A DNA stretch of 10,401 nt, taken from contig SLOG01000272.1 in the NCBI GenBank assembly GCA_007132635.1, forward strand, positions 1 through 10,401. The letters run 5' to 3'. Each line of letters starts with the position of its first letter. The first letter of the stretch is position 1. Origin of the DNA: Limnochordia bacterium. GTDB lineage: Bacteria; Bacillota; Limnochordia; Darwinibacteriales; SLO01. A program made the position numbers and the translations under genes. Shown one piece after another: positions 1 to 7,860 of this stretch. The notes under the pieces are model-generated. The model was not told the DNA's origin. It did no database searches and saw only the letters and a program-made list of their open reading frames with translations.

Positions 1-2235
1 ATGCGAGAGTTTGACGAGCCAACTGCCGAACAGATTGAATCACAGAAGGTATATCGAGACCTCGGCCTAACCGATGGTGAATTTGCCCTAATAAAAACGC
101 TGTTAGGCAGGAAGCCGAACTACACCGAAACGGGTCTATACAGTGTCATGTGGTCCGAACACTGCAGTTACAAGAACTCAAAACCGGTTTTGCGGCTGTT
201 CCCAACCGCAGGGCCCCAGGTCCTGCAGGGCCCGGGCGAAGGTGCGGGAATCGTAGATATCGGTGATGGGCAGGCCGTTGTGTTCAAAATGGAATCGCAC
301 AACCATCCATCCGCCATCGAACCCTACCAAGGCGCAGCCACGGGAGTCGGGGGCATCATCCGCGATGTTTTCTCCATGGGCGCTCGCCCTATCGCGCTGT
401 TGAACTCTCTTCGCTTTGGAGACTTGAAGAACGAACGCACGAAGTACCTACTTCGTGAAGTGGTGGCAGGAATTGCCGGCTATGGGAACTGCGTCGGAAT
501 CCCTACAGTGGGCGGGGAGATTTACTTTGATGAATCCTATGAAGGAAATCCGCTGGTCAATGCCATGTGTGTCGGACTGATCGAACAAACAAAGATTCAG
601 CAGGGAATCGCTCGCGGCGTTGGTAATCCTGTCCTTTATGTAGGAGCCAGCACGGGGCGAGACGGCATCCACGGTGCCACCTTTGCGTCTGAAGAGCTCA
701 ACGAAGCGTCCGAAAGCAAGCGGCCAGCTGTTCAGGTGGGCGACCCCTTTATGGAAAAGCTTCTGATAGAAGCTTGTCTGGAGCTTATCGACACAGGTGC
801 TGTGGAAGGCATCCAAGATATGGGTGCTGCCGGTTTGGCTTCTTCCAGCAGTGAAATGGCTAGTAAGGCAGGTAACGGAGTGTTGCTGGATCTCGACCAA
901 GTACCTCAGCGAGAGTCGAACATGAGCGCCTATGAAATGATGCTGAGCGAGTCCCAAGAACGAATGCTCCTCGTAGTTAAAGCAGGCCGCGAAGACGATA
1001 TCGTCAAGGTGTGCGACAAGTGGGGTCTTAACTGTGTCACCATCGGGCACGTGACTGATGACGGTCGTATGCGGCTCCTACACGAAGGCGTCCAAATCGC
1101 TGATGTGCCTGTCGACAGTCTGGCAGACAAAGCACCTGTCTACCACAAACCTTCTCACGAACCGAAACAGCATCAAATAAACCAGTACAGGGCAGAGCTT
1201 CCCGTCGATGAGGACCTCACACAAGTGCTTCTGCGACTGTTAGCAGTACCCACAATCGCCAGCAAAGAGTGGGTCTATTCGCAGTACGACTACATGGTCC
1301 GCACAGATACGATAGTTGTTCCGGGAGCGAGTGCAGCGGTCATTCGAATTCGAGGCACGCAGAAAGCGTTGGCATTTTCCACAGACTGCTGCAGCAGCTA
1401 TTTGGCCTTGGACCCCGAAATGGGAGGCCGAGCGGCAGTCGCCGAGGCGGCTCGAAACGTCGTCTGCACGGGTGCCAAGCCGCTGGCAATCACGAACTGC
1501 CTGAATTTCGGTTCACCAGAGAACCCGGAGGTCTTCTGGCAGCTTGAGAAGGCTGTGGCTGGAATGAGCGAAGCCTGCAGAGTGCTGCATACTCCAGTCG
1601 TGTCCGGAAACGTTAGTCTCTACAACGAGACCAAAGGACGTGCGATCGATCCGACCCCGGTCGTGGGTATGGTCGGGTTGATCGACGATATAAGCCACGT
1701 TACCACTAGTGCCTGGGAGCGTCCGGGAGATGCGATTGTACTCTTCGGCGACACGCGCGCCGAATGGGGAGGAAGCCAGTTACAGAAGCTTGTGACGGGA
1801 TGCAGGGAAGGGTGCCCTCCAATCGTCGATTTGACCGCTGAAAAGGCTCTTCAGGAGCTCGTATTGGATCTAATTCATCATCGCCGCATTCAGACAGCTC
1901 ACGATCTATCCGAAGGAGGCCTCGCCGTAGCGCTCGCAGAGTGCTCCATCAACAGCCAGCTGGGTGCCGTCGTCAACCTCAAAACACCGCTTGATCCGAG
2001 TGCTGTTCTGTTTAGCGAAAGCCAATCGCGCATCCTTATCTCCGCTGCACCCGAGGCGCTGCAAGATATCTTGGCAACAGCCCGCGATCGTGGTGTGCCG
2101 GCGATGACTGTGGGCCAGACGGCAGAGAAAGATTTCTCTGTCGTAGTCAATGACGAACAGGTAATTCAGTGTTCTGTCCATCAACTCTCGGCTTCTTGGA
2201 AGGATGCGATTTCATGTGCATTGACAACGGCTTAG
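1..2235 (+). CDS. purL: Phosphoribosylformylglycinamidine synthase, PurL subunit (small, Bacillus type)
   Basis: PurL converts FGAR, ATP and glutamine-derived ammonia to FGAM in the cytoplasm (de novo purine synthesis). The 744-residue product has the length of the small PurL, which lacks its own glutaminase domain and works with PurS and PurQ. Visible family signatures are the WSEHCSYKNSKP block with the expected catalytic His near residue 54, the LQGPGEGAG segment (about 75-83), the ESHNHPS motif (98-104), the QGAATGVGGIIRDVFSMGARP segment (110-130), IQDMGAAGL (about 268-276) and MMLSESQERM. A second half with a matching AIRS-like fold begins near residue 410, including STDCCSSYLALDPEMGG and TNCLNFGSPENPEVF. 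The ATG at base 1 fits the usual PurL N-terminus, but its ribosome binding site lies outside the window. The 3' end overlaps purF by 22 nt, so the two are probably translationally coupled. purS and purQ are predicted upstream but cannot be seen. Confidence 0.97.
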   Translation: MREFDEPTAEQIESQKVYRDLGLTDGEFALIKTLLGRKPNYTETGLYSVMWSEHCSYKNSKPVLRLFPTAGPQVLQGPGEGAGIVDIGDGQAVVFKMESHNHPSAIEPYQGAATGVGGIIRDVFSMGARPIALLNSLRFGDLKNERTKYLLREVVAGIAGYGNCVGIPTVGGEIYFDESYEGNPLVNAMCVGLIEQTKIQQGIARGVGNPVLYVGASTGRDGIHGATFASEELNEASESKRPAVQVGDPFMEKLLIEACLELIDTGAVEGIQDMGAAGLASSSSEMASKAGNGVLLDLDQVPQRESNMSAYEMMLSESQERMLLVVKAGREDDIVKVCDKWGLNCVTIGHVTDDGRMRLLHEGVQIADVPVDSLADKAPVYHKPSHEPKQHQINQYRAELPVDEDLTQVLLRLLAVPTIASKEWVYSQYDYMVRTDTIVVPGASAAVIRIRGTQKALAFSTDCCSSYLALDPEMGGRAAVAEAARNVVCTGAKPLAITNCLNFGSPENPEVFWQLEKAVAGMSEACRVLHTPVVSGNVSLYNETKGRAIDPTPVVGMVGLIDDISHVTTSAWERPGDAIVLFGDTRAEWGGSQLQKLVTGCREGCPPIVDLTAEKALQELVLDLIHHRRIQTAHDLSEGGLAVALAECSINSQLGAVVNLKTPLDPSAVLFSESQSRILISAAPEALQDILATARDRGVPAMTVGQTAEKDFSVVVNDEQVIQCSVHQLSASWKDAISCALTTA

Positions 2236-3653
2236 ACCTCCGACTCTCCGAAGACGGAGACTCTCCTCGCGAAGAGTGCGGAGTCTTCGGCATATTCCGC
2301 TGCCCAAACGCGTCTGAGATTATTTATTACGGCCTCCACGCCCTCCAGCATAGGGGACAAGAAAGTGCCGGAATCGTTGTTTCCGACTCCAAAACTGTGA
2401 TGTCTCACAAAGGCATGGGCCTGGTGTCCGATGTCTTTACCCCGGAGAGACTCGGGCGCCTCCAGGGTTGCATGGGGATCGGCCATGTCCGTTACACGAC
2501 CAGCGGAGACAGCAGGGTGGAGGAGGCTCAACCCCTCACATTCAAATACCGGGTAGGAGCTCTCGCGTTAGCGCATAATGGAAACTTGGTGAATGCTCAT
2601 CAGATCCGGCGTTACCTTGAACGCCAGGGTTCTATCTTCCAAACCTCCAATGACACCGAAGTCATAGCTCACTTGATTGCCCGCTCGGGCTACGATGAGA
2701 TGGAATTGGCCTTTCAAGATGCTCTCAGTATGATCAAAGGAGCTTACGCCATTCTGCTGATGACCGAAGACAAACTGATCGCGGCAGTAGACCCACATGG
2801 TCTGCGCCCTCTGTCTCTCGGACGAATTGACGACAACTACGTTCTAGCATCCGAAACGTGTGCCTTCGACATTGTAGGTGCTGAATTCATGCGCGATATT
2901 GACCCTGGCGAGATGGTCGTTATCGACGAATCTGGTCTGGCTTCGATTCAGTTCACGCAGCCGAGCCGCAGGTCAACCTGCAGTTTCGAATACATTTACT
3001 TTGCCCGTCCGGACAGCGACATTGCTGGAAAAAACGTGCATCTAGCCCGGAAAGCTCTAGGGCGCCATCTTGCGGCCGAGCACCCCGTGGAGGCAGATAT
3101 TGTCACCGGCGTACCGGACTCGAGTCTTTCAGCAGCCATGGGATACGCTGAAGCTGCTGGACTTCCCTATGAAATGGGCTTACTGAAGAATCGTTACGTT
3201 GGCCGTACGTTCATTCAGCCGACCCAACCCATGCGTACTCGCGGGGTCATGATGAAGCTAAGCGCCATCCGTCAAGTGGTTGAGGGCAAACGGGTTGTCA
3301 TGGTCGACGACTCGATAGTTCGCGGCACCACCAGCAGCCGTATTGTCCACATGCTGCGGGATGCCGGCGCGACAGAGGTTCACGTCCGGATCAGTTCGCC
3401 CCCTGTGGCAAACCCCTGTTACTACGGCATTGACACATCCAGTCGCGATGAACTCATTGTGACGTCCAAAACAATCCCAGAGATCGAGTCATATATCGGA
3501 GCCGATTCTTTGGCGTTTTTGAGCGTGCCGCGCCTGCTACAGGCTCTAGGGTGCAGTGACCATGAAGAGGAATCCGGACTCTGCCTTGCATGTTTTACGG
3601 GCACATATCCCACAGAGATCTATCCCGAGGCACTGGAGGTGAGTCGACATTGA
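2214..3653 (+). CDS. purF: Amidophosphoribosyltransferase (glutamine PRPP amidotransferase)
   Basis: PurF catalyses the committed step of purine synthesis, making phosphoribosylamine from PRPP and glutamine. I start it at the ATG at 2214 (479 aa), because GGAAGGA (2198-2204) lies 9 nt upstream; an in-frame ATG at 2169 lies deep inside purL. Residues 1-21 look like a propeptide ending in Glu-Glu, and cleavage would expose Cys22 of CGVFGIF as the Ntn glutaminase nucleophile. The glutaminase domain shows LQHRGQESAGI (44-54), GHVRYTT (90-96) and HNGNLVN (121-127). The phosphoribosyltransferase domain shows the flexible loop KNRYVGRTFIQP (325-336) and the PRPP motif VVMVDDSIVRGTT (361-373). Cys256, Cys402, Cys457 and Cys460 match the four [4Fe-4S] ligands of the B. 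subtilis-type enzyme, so oxygen-sensitive stability is expected. It overlaps purL by 22 nt and purM by 4 nt. The 21-residue propeptide is longer than the 11 residues known in B. subtilis. Confidence 0.96.
   Translation: MCIDNGLDLRLSEDGDSPREECGVFGIFRCPNASEIIYYGLHALQHRGQESAGIVVSDSKTVMSHKGMGLVSDVFTPERLGRLQGCMGIGHVRYTTSGDSRVEEAQPLTFKYRVGALALAHNGNLVNAHQIRRYLERQGSIFQTSNDTEVIAHLIARSGYDEMELAFQDALSMIKGAYAILLMTEDKLIAAVDPHGLRPLSLGRIDDNYVLASETCAFDIVGAEFMRDIDPGEMVVIDESGLASIQFTQPSRRSTCSFEYIYFARPDSDIAGKNVHLARKALGRHLAAEHPVEADIVTGVPDSSLSAAMGYAEAAGLPYEMGLLKNRYVGRTFIQPTQPMRTRGVMMKLSAIRQVVEGKRVVMVDDSIVRGTTSSRIVHMLRDAGATEVHVRISSPPVANPCYYGIDTSSRDELIVTSKTIPEIESYIGADSLAFLSVPRLLQALGCSDHEEESGLCLACFTGTYPTEIYPEALEVSRH
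3635..3642 (+). promoter_or_regulatory. Strong ribosome binding site that fixes a TTG start for purM
   Basis: GGAGGTGA, a near-perfect Shine-Dalgarno sequence, ends 7 nt before the TTG at 3650. That TTG shares bases with the purF stop codon in TTGA. The only upstream in-frame ATG (3590) would add 20 residues that do not resemble PurM. The site therefore decides the start. Confidence 0.8.
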
Positions 3654-4687
3654 GTGACGCTTACAAAAAAGCGGGCGTGGACATTGCCGCGGGTAGCGAA
3701 GCTGTAAACAGAATGAAACAGCATGTGCGCCGCACACACCGCCCCGAAGTGCTGACCGATTTAGGGGGCTTTGCCGGCTTGTTTGCCCTTGATTCGTCTC
3801 GATACCGGCAGCCCGTGTTGGTGGCAAGTACCGATGGCATTGGTACTAAGCTCAAACTGGCCTTTGCCCTAGACATTCACCATACGATCGGCATTGACCT
3901 GACAGCGATGTGCGTCAATGATATCGTGGTTCAGGGCGCTGAACCTCTGTTCTTCCTGGACTATATTGCCGCCGACAGAGTTGAACCTAGCCGTATTGCT
4001 TCCATTGTCCAAGGCATAGCGGACGGGTGCGAAGAAGCAGGCTGCGCTCTTATCGGAGGAGAGACGGCAGAAATGCCAGGGTTTTACCATCCTGGTGAGT
4101 ACGATGCGGCCGGATTCTGCGTGGGGATAGCCGAACGGGATGCACTGGTCACGGGAGCAGACATTGTTCCGGGCGATGTCATCCTGGGGCTGCCGTCAAG
4201 CGGACTGCACAGCAACGGATTCTCGTTGGTGCGGAAGCTACTACAGGATAACCCGTCGTTTCCCCTGGACCAGCCCTATGGTCGCGATACCAAAGCCCTT
4301 GGGACAGAACTACTGCGACCGACGCGGATCTATGTCCGCACGATCCTTGATCTGCTCAAACAGTTTTCGATCCGGGGGATGGCTCACATCACCGGGGGAG
4401 GGTTTACAGAAAACATTCCCCGCATACTTCCTCATAACTGCCGAGCGCGTATCAACCTGGGGGCATGGCCCATACCGCCTATCTTCTCTCTACTGCAGGA
4501 GCAGGGCGATCTCACGGCCGCAGACATGTTCACAACCTTCAACATGGGAATCGGCATGGTGCTTATCGTGGATCGCGCCGCGGGAGCCGCAATTATGGAG
4601 TATCTCTGCAAGAGTAACGAAGCTGTCTATCTTATGGGTTCTATCGAATCAGGGTCTCCGGGCATCGACTGGGGAGGCAAGCTATGA
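3650..4687 (+). CDS. purM: Phosphoribosylformylglycinamidine cyclo-ligase (AIR synthetase)
   Basis: PurM closes the imidazole ring, converting FGAM and ATP to AIR. From the TTG at 3650 the product is 345 aa, the usual PurM length, and it opens with the family-typical SDAYKKAGVDI (after the initiator), a segment that begins bacterial PurM proteins. The ATP-binding loop is STDGIGTKLKLA (60-71). It is followed by IDLTAMCVNDIVVQGAEPLFFLDY (82-105) and IGGETAEMPG (135-144), all conserved in the AIRS fold that PurM shares with PurL. The C-terminal half carries SSGLHSNGFSLVRK (183-196) and HITGGGFTENIPRILP. It overlaps purF by 4 nt and purN by 4 nt (ATGA), which points to coupled translation along the operon. 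TTG starts are common enough in Bacillota to be unremarkable when the ribosome binding site is this strong. Confidence 0.95.
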   Translation: MSDAYKKAGVDIAAGSEAVNRMKQHVRRTHRPEVLTDLGGFAGLFALDSSRYRQPVLVASTDGIGTKLKLAFALDIHHTIGIDLTAMCVNDIVVQGAEPLFFLDYIAADRVEPSRIASIVQGIADGCEEAGCALIGGETAEMPGFYHPGEYDAAGFCVGIAERDALVTGADIVPGDVILGLPSSGLHSNGFSLVRKLLQDNPSFPLDQPYGRDTKALGTELLRPTRIYVRTILDLLKQFSIRGMAHITGGGFTENIPRILPHNCRARINLGAWPIPPIFSLLQEQGDLTAADMFTTFNMGIGMVLIVDRAAGAAIMEYLCKSNEAVYLMGSIESGSPGIDWGGKL

Positions 4688-5316
4688 GTTGCCGCATCGC
4701 GATTCTCGCCTCAGGCACCGGCAGCAATGCTGCGGCCATCATGGACTACTTTGCCATGCGACCAAGCACTGCCCAAACTGCAGTGGTCATTTCCGATAAC
4801 CCCAACGCTCAAGTCCTAGAGAAGGCAAAGCAGCGGGGTGTTGACGCTGTCTGCTTCCTGCAGAAAGACTACACGTCAAAAGCTGCCTTTGAGGCAGCTG
4901 TACTACAGGCACTCACCGATGCCGGAGCAGATTTTGCAGCCCTAGCCGGCTACATGCGTTTGGTCGGCCCGACACTTTTGCTACCTTTTTTGGGCCGAAT
5001 GGTGAACATTCACCCGTCGCTACTGCCTGCGTTTCCTGGGCGCAGCGCAATCCAAGACGCCTTAGCGGCAGGCGTTAGGAAAACCGGAATCACCATTCAC
5101 TATGTGGACAGCGGGTTAGATACGGGCCCCATCATTTACCAAGGGGTGCTGTCGGTCATGCCGGAGGAATCCGAGCACTCCTTAACAAAGCGCATCCACG
5201 AGATGGAACATTTTTCCTACCCAAGGATCATCCATGCCTGCGTGGAAAACCGTGTCTGTATGCAGCAGGAATCTGTCATATGGAGGGATAAGCTGTTATG
5301 CGAGTGTTGGTCGTAG
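4684..5316 (+). CDS. purN: Phosphoribosylglycinamide formyltransferase (GAR transformylase)
   Basis: PurN transfers a formyl group from 10-formyl-tetrahydrofolate to GAR, giving FGAR. The 210-residue product begins with the Rossmann-type ILASGTGSNAAAI (7-19), which binds the phosphoribosyl substrate. The catalytic trio of the folate-dependent formyltransferase family is in place: Asn108 and His110 in NIHPSLLPAFPG, and Asp146 in GLDTGPII. GYMRL (89-93) belongs to the folate-binding region. The ATG lies in an ATGA overlap with the purM stop, and GGGGAGG (4671-4677) sits 6 nt upstream. The 3' end overlaps purD by 19 nt. The last 20 or so residues, ending in the Cys-rich LLCECWS, are not recognisably conserved; the last few are encoded by DNA shared with the purD start. 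Confidence 0.95.
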   Translation: MSCRIAILASGTGSNAAAIMDYFAMRPSTAQTAVVISDNPNAQVLEKAKQRGVDAVCFLQKDYTSKAAFEAAVLQALTDAGADFAALAGYMRLVGPTLLLPFLGRMVNIHPSLLPAFPGRSAIQDALAAGVRKTGITIHYVDSGLDTGPIIYQGVLSVMPEESEHSLTKRIHEMEHFSYPRIIHACVENRVCMQQESVIWRDKLLCECWS

Positions 5317-6542
5317 GCAGTGGCGGACGGGAGCATGCGTTGATTTGGAAACTAGCTCAAAGCCCGCAGGTTACAAAGCTTTACTGTGCTCCAGGAAACG
5401 CCGGAGTTGAAACCGAAGCCGAGTGCCCAGCGATCGCGGCAACAGATATCGACACGCTGCTAGATTTTGCCAGGACAAACGCCGTCGATCTTACCGTAAT
5501 AGGCCCGGAAGCCCCGCTTATGGGCGGCATCGTTGACCGTTTCCAATCCGCTCGCTTGCGCGTGTTCGGGCCAACCAAACGGGCGGCGCAGATTGAAGGT
5601 AGTAAGTCTTTCGCGAAGGATTTCATGCAGCGTCACGGGATTCCGACAGCCGCTTACCAAACGTTTACAGACGAGTCCGCCGCCTTGAAATTCTTGGCCG
5701 CAAAGCAGATGCCTATCGTCATTAAGTCCGATGGCCTCATGGCGGGCAAAGGCGTTGTGGTTGCGCATAGTCGCGATGAAGCCGAGGCTTCCGTACGCAG
5801 ATGGCTTGCGGCACCTGGAGGGCGGATCGTAATCGAGGAATGTCTAGTGGGCGAAGAGATCAGCCTGATGGCCTTCGTCGATGGCAGAGTCGTGCGTCCC
5901 ATGGCAGCCGCGCAGGACCATAAGCCGGTATTTGACAATGACCGCGGTCCCAATACCGGGGGAATGGGGGCCTACTCGCCCGTGCCGCAGATTCCTCTGG
6001 AAAGCCTAAAGACTGCGGTAGAGACCATTCTGCAGCCAACGGCTGACGGGCTTGTGAGCGAAGGGATCTCCTTTCACGGGGTACTGTACGGCGGACTCAT
6101 GATGACCGACGAAGGCCCCAAAGTTATTGAGTTTAATGCTCGTTTCGGAGACCCGGAAACGCAGGTGATTCTCCCCCGAATGCAGACGGATTTGCTTGAT
6201 GTGTTGTTAGCCACAGTAGAACACCGTTTAGCGGATATAAGCCTGGAGTGGTCTTCTGAGGCGGCCACAGCCGTTGTCGCTGCATCGCCCGGCTACCCAG
6301 GGGACTACCCGAAAGGCAGCCCTATCGAAGGTCTAGACGAACTCCCTCAGGGAGTCCTGTGTTTTCACGCCGGGACGAAATGGGCAGACGGCCGCTTAGT
6401 CACTAACGGAGGCCGAGTGCTCTCTGTCGTAGGCCGGGCCTCAAACCCCGCCGACGCAGCAGCCCGTGCCTACGAGTCACTCGAGAACATCCAGTTTTCT
6501 GGTATACACTTCCGCACAGACATTGGGAGAAAGCCCTTTTAA
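5298..6542 (+). CDS. purD: Phosphoribosylamine-glycine ligase (GAR synthetase)
   Basis: PurD joins phosphoribosylamine, the unstable product of PurF, to glycine using ATP. The product is 414 aa, close to the family norm. Its N-terminal domain starts VLVVGSGGREHAL (3-15), followed by APGNAG (31-36) and VIGPEAPLMGG (67-77). The ATP-grasp domain covers roughly 100-290. It shows GSKSFAKDFM (101-110), the phosphate-binding loop SDGLMAGKGV (144-153), the DHKPVFDNDRGPNTGGMGAY segment (207-226), and the metal-binding EFNARFGDPETQ (278-289). A C-terminal GARS domain follows. GGAGGG (5282-5287) stands 10 nt before the ATG. The start lies 19 nt inside purN, and the stop overlaps the stop region of the opposing methyltransferase gene by 4 nt. 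It appears to be the last gene of the operon, with no purH before it. Confidence 0.95.
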   Translation: MRVLVVGSGGREHALIWKLAQSPQVTKLYCAPGNAGVETEAECPAIAATDIDTLLDFARTNAVDLTVIGPEAPLMGGIVDRFQSARLRVFGPTKRAAQIEGSKSFAKDFMQRHGIPTAAYQTFTDESAALKFLAAKQMPIVIKSDGLMAGKGVVVAHSRDEAEASVRRWLAAPGGRIVIEECLVGEEISLMAFVDGRVVRPMAAAQDHKPVFDNDRGPNTGGMGAYSPVPQIPLESLKTAVETILQPTADGLVSEGISFHGVLYGGLMMTDEGPKVIEFNARFGDPETQVILPRMQTDLLDVLLATVEHRLADISLEWSSEAATAVVAASPGYPGDYPKGSPIEGLDELPQGVLCFHAGTKWADGRLVTNGGRVLSVVGRASNPADAAARAYESLENIQFSGIHFRTDIGRKPF

Positions 6543-6554
6543 GAAGGCTTCCTC
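6527..6554. terminator. Imperfect hairpin spanning both convergent stop codons; possible two-way transcription stop
   Basis: The sequence can form AAGCC(C)TT / AAGGCTT with one bulged C and a five-base TTAAG loop. It is extended by GAG/CTC beyond one A-C mismatch, giving about ten pairs. The loop holds the overlapping purD and methyltransferase stop codons. There is no T-run on either side, so this is not a canonical intrinsic terminator. It is the only stem I can see that might separate the two converging transcripts. It may equally be chance. Confidence 0.3.
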
Positions 6555-7357
6555 ACTACGGCTGCCACCGATTGGCTGGCGCTAGTCCACGGATCCCCAG
6601 CGAGGGATGCGTAAACATCCTGAACTAAAAACCCGGCATTTTCCAATTCAGTGACCAAAGCCAAGCGATCGAAAGCCTGCTCCCAAAGGCGATAGTGGGT
6701 TTGGCTGCCGTCAACATCCACGATGGTGTAATGGTCAAGATAGACATCGCGGTCCGGGTACGCTATTGTTTCGGACAGGACGATATGGGGCTGCTTCCGC
6801 CAAAAACCGCCCTGCGCCTCAATGCTCCAGTCCTTGGTTATTTCTTGGCCTCGCCGCTTCTCATGGGTGAACACGTCCAAGGCAAACCAGCCTCCAGGAC
6901 GCAGAGCTCGATAGACTCTCGCTAAAAGATTAGAACGCCTTTCCGGTGCGAGGACACCGTAATCACAGGAAATCAAGACAGCTGCATCAAAGGCAGCCTG
7001 GATATCCAATGTCAGGTAATCTTGGTGGATATAGGTGATGTCCAAACCATGCGACTCGGCATAACCGCGAGCATAGTCTAGCGAGTTTTTCGATACATCA
7101 AAACCCGTGACCTTGACTCCATCCGAAGCAAACTTTACGCTGTACAAGCCAGGCCCGCAACCCAAGTCCAGTATACTGCTGCCTTCCTGAAGACCGAAGC
7201 GTTCGCCAAGAAAGGTGTAAATCGCAGCAATGGTCTGGTGATTGTAGCTCGCCGCGTCCCAATTTGGATCCAGGTGAGCATACAGCATTTGCGAGGCAAT
7301 GTGCGGATCATCCCAAAAGGGGGCGTCGGACGGGGCGAACAAAATCGGTTCCGTCAT
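6539..7357 (-). CDS. Class I SAM-dependent methyltransferase, substrate unknown
   Basis: This 272-residue protein carries the Rossmann-fold methyltransferase signature: motif I ILDLGCGPGLYS (62-73) for SAM binding, an acidic residue at the end of strand 2 in GFDVS (85-89), DYLTLD (113-118) as the adenine-side motif, and LRPGGWFALDVF (152-163) as the post-motif. This resembles small-molecule methyltransferases of the Methyltransf_11/25 type. The N-terminal 50 residues (FWDDPHIASQMLYAHLDPNW) and the C-terminal part, rich in Tyr and Trp, would form the substrate site, and I do not recognise them as any characterised subfamily. No signal peptide or membrane segment is apparent, so it should be cytoplasmic. 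The ATG overlaps the stop of the DJ-1/PfpI gene by 4 nt and has only a weak ribosome binding site, so translation is probably coupled. The stop overlaps purD tail to tail. The fold assignment is firm; the substrate is unknown. Confidence 0.88.
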   Translation of the reverse strand: MTEPILFAPSDAPFWDDPHIASQMLYAHLDPNWDAASYNHQTIAAIYTFLGERFGLQEGSSILDLGCGPGLYSVKFASDGVKVTGFDVSKNSLDYARGYAESHGLDITYIHQDYLTLDIQAAFDAAVLISCDYGVLAPERRSNLLARVYRALRPGGWFALDVFTHEKRRGQEITKDWSIEAQGGFWRKQPHIVLSETIAYPDRDVYLDHYTIVDVDGSQTHYRLWEQAFDRLALVTELENAGFLVQDVYASLAGDPWTSASQSVAAVVRKPS

Positions 7358-7860
7358 CGAAGCATCTCAACTAGCTGGCGCGCAAAGGCTTCGGCCGCGT
7401 CGGGGCCGTTGGCAGTTACGATGTTGCCGACCGCTTCGACGGCTCGGCCCGTATACTGAGCGCCGCCAGCCGTAAGGGCTTCTTCACCGTCCGGAAAGAC
7501 TGTGGCCAACTGACCCTGCAGCAAACCGGCGTTGGCCAAAATCACGGGCGCAATACAGATTGCTGCCAAGAGTTTGTGCTCTTCGTGAAACTGTTTTGCC
7601 AATGAATGCGCTTGAGGATCATCGAAGTACTGTTCGGCACCGCCGCCGCCAACGAATACGAGCGCATCGAAATCTTCGGCATCAATGTCAGCGACAAGCA
7701 TATCTGGCTTAACCTCGAGTCCAAGCTTACCCACGGCGGTCTGCGTTGTCGTAGAGGCTGTCGTTACACGAATACCTGCCGCCTCCAGGATCGCTTTCGG
7801 CGTTTGATACTCTTCATCACGAAACACTCGCTCAGCAATCACCATGACTGCTCGCTTCAT
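7354..7860 (-). CDS. DJ-1/PfpI family protein (class I glutamine amidotransferase-like fold)
   Basis: A 168-residue cytoplasmic protein of the DJ-1/PfpI superfamily, whose members include proteases, chaperones, glyoxalases and deglycases. It opens KRAVMVIAERVFRDEEYQTP, with the conserved acidic position of the family at Glu16 or Glu17. It then has FDALVFVGGGGAEQY (64-78), the glycine-rich oxyanion strand, and the nucleophile elbow AAICIAPVILANAGLL (99-114) with Cys102. The residue after the Cys is Ile, not the His of PfpI-type peptidases, so the classic Cys-His pair is missing and peptidase activity is doubtful. I start at the ATG at 7860 because family similarity begins there and AAAGGA lies about 11 nt upstream. 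An in-frame ATG at 7899 would add 13 residues with poor support. It is the first gene of a two-gene unit with the methyltransferase and is divergent from the flavodiiron gene. Function is not assigned beyond the family. Confidence 0.87.
   Translation of the reverse strand: MKRAVMVIAERVFRDEEYQTPKAILEAAGIRVTTASTTTQTAVGKLGLEVKPDMLVADIDAEDFDALVFVGGGGAEQYFDDPQAHSLAKQFHEEHKLLAAICIAPVILANAGLLQGQLATVFPDGEEALTAGGAQYTGRAVEAVGNIVTANGPDAAEAFARQLVEMLR

Noticed and set aside
757..775. Perfect inverted repeat AAGCTTCT-GAT-AGAAGCTT inside purL
   Set aside because: It encodes the conserved MEKLLIEACL segment of PurL, so coding constraint and chance explain it; there is no T-run or regulatory context.
448..1050. 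A 200-codon open frame on the minus strand within purL
   Set aside because: It lies wholly opposite a highly conserved gene, shows no recognisable domain, and its composition follows the complement of purL codons.
4140..4799. A 219-codon plus-strand frame overlapping purM and purN
   Set aside because: It is out of frame with two well-conserved genes, has no domain signature, and the sequence is rich in Arg, Ser and Trp as expected for a shifted frame.
6695..6925. Small plus-strand frame opposite the methyltransferase gene
   Set aside because: It is the antisense of a gene with clear methyltransferase motifs and has no domain or ribosome binding site of its own.
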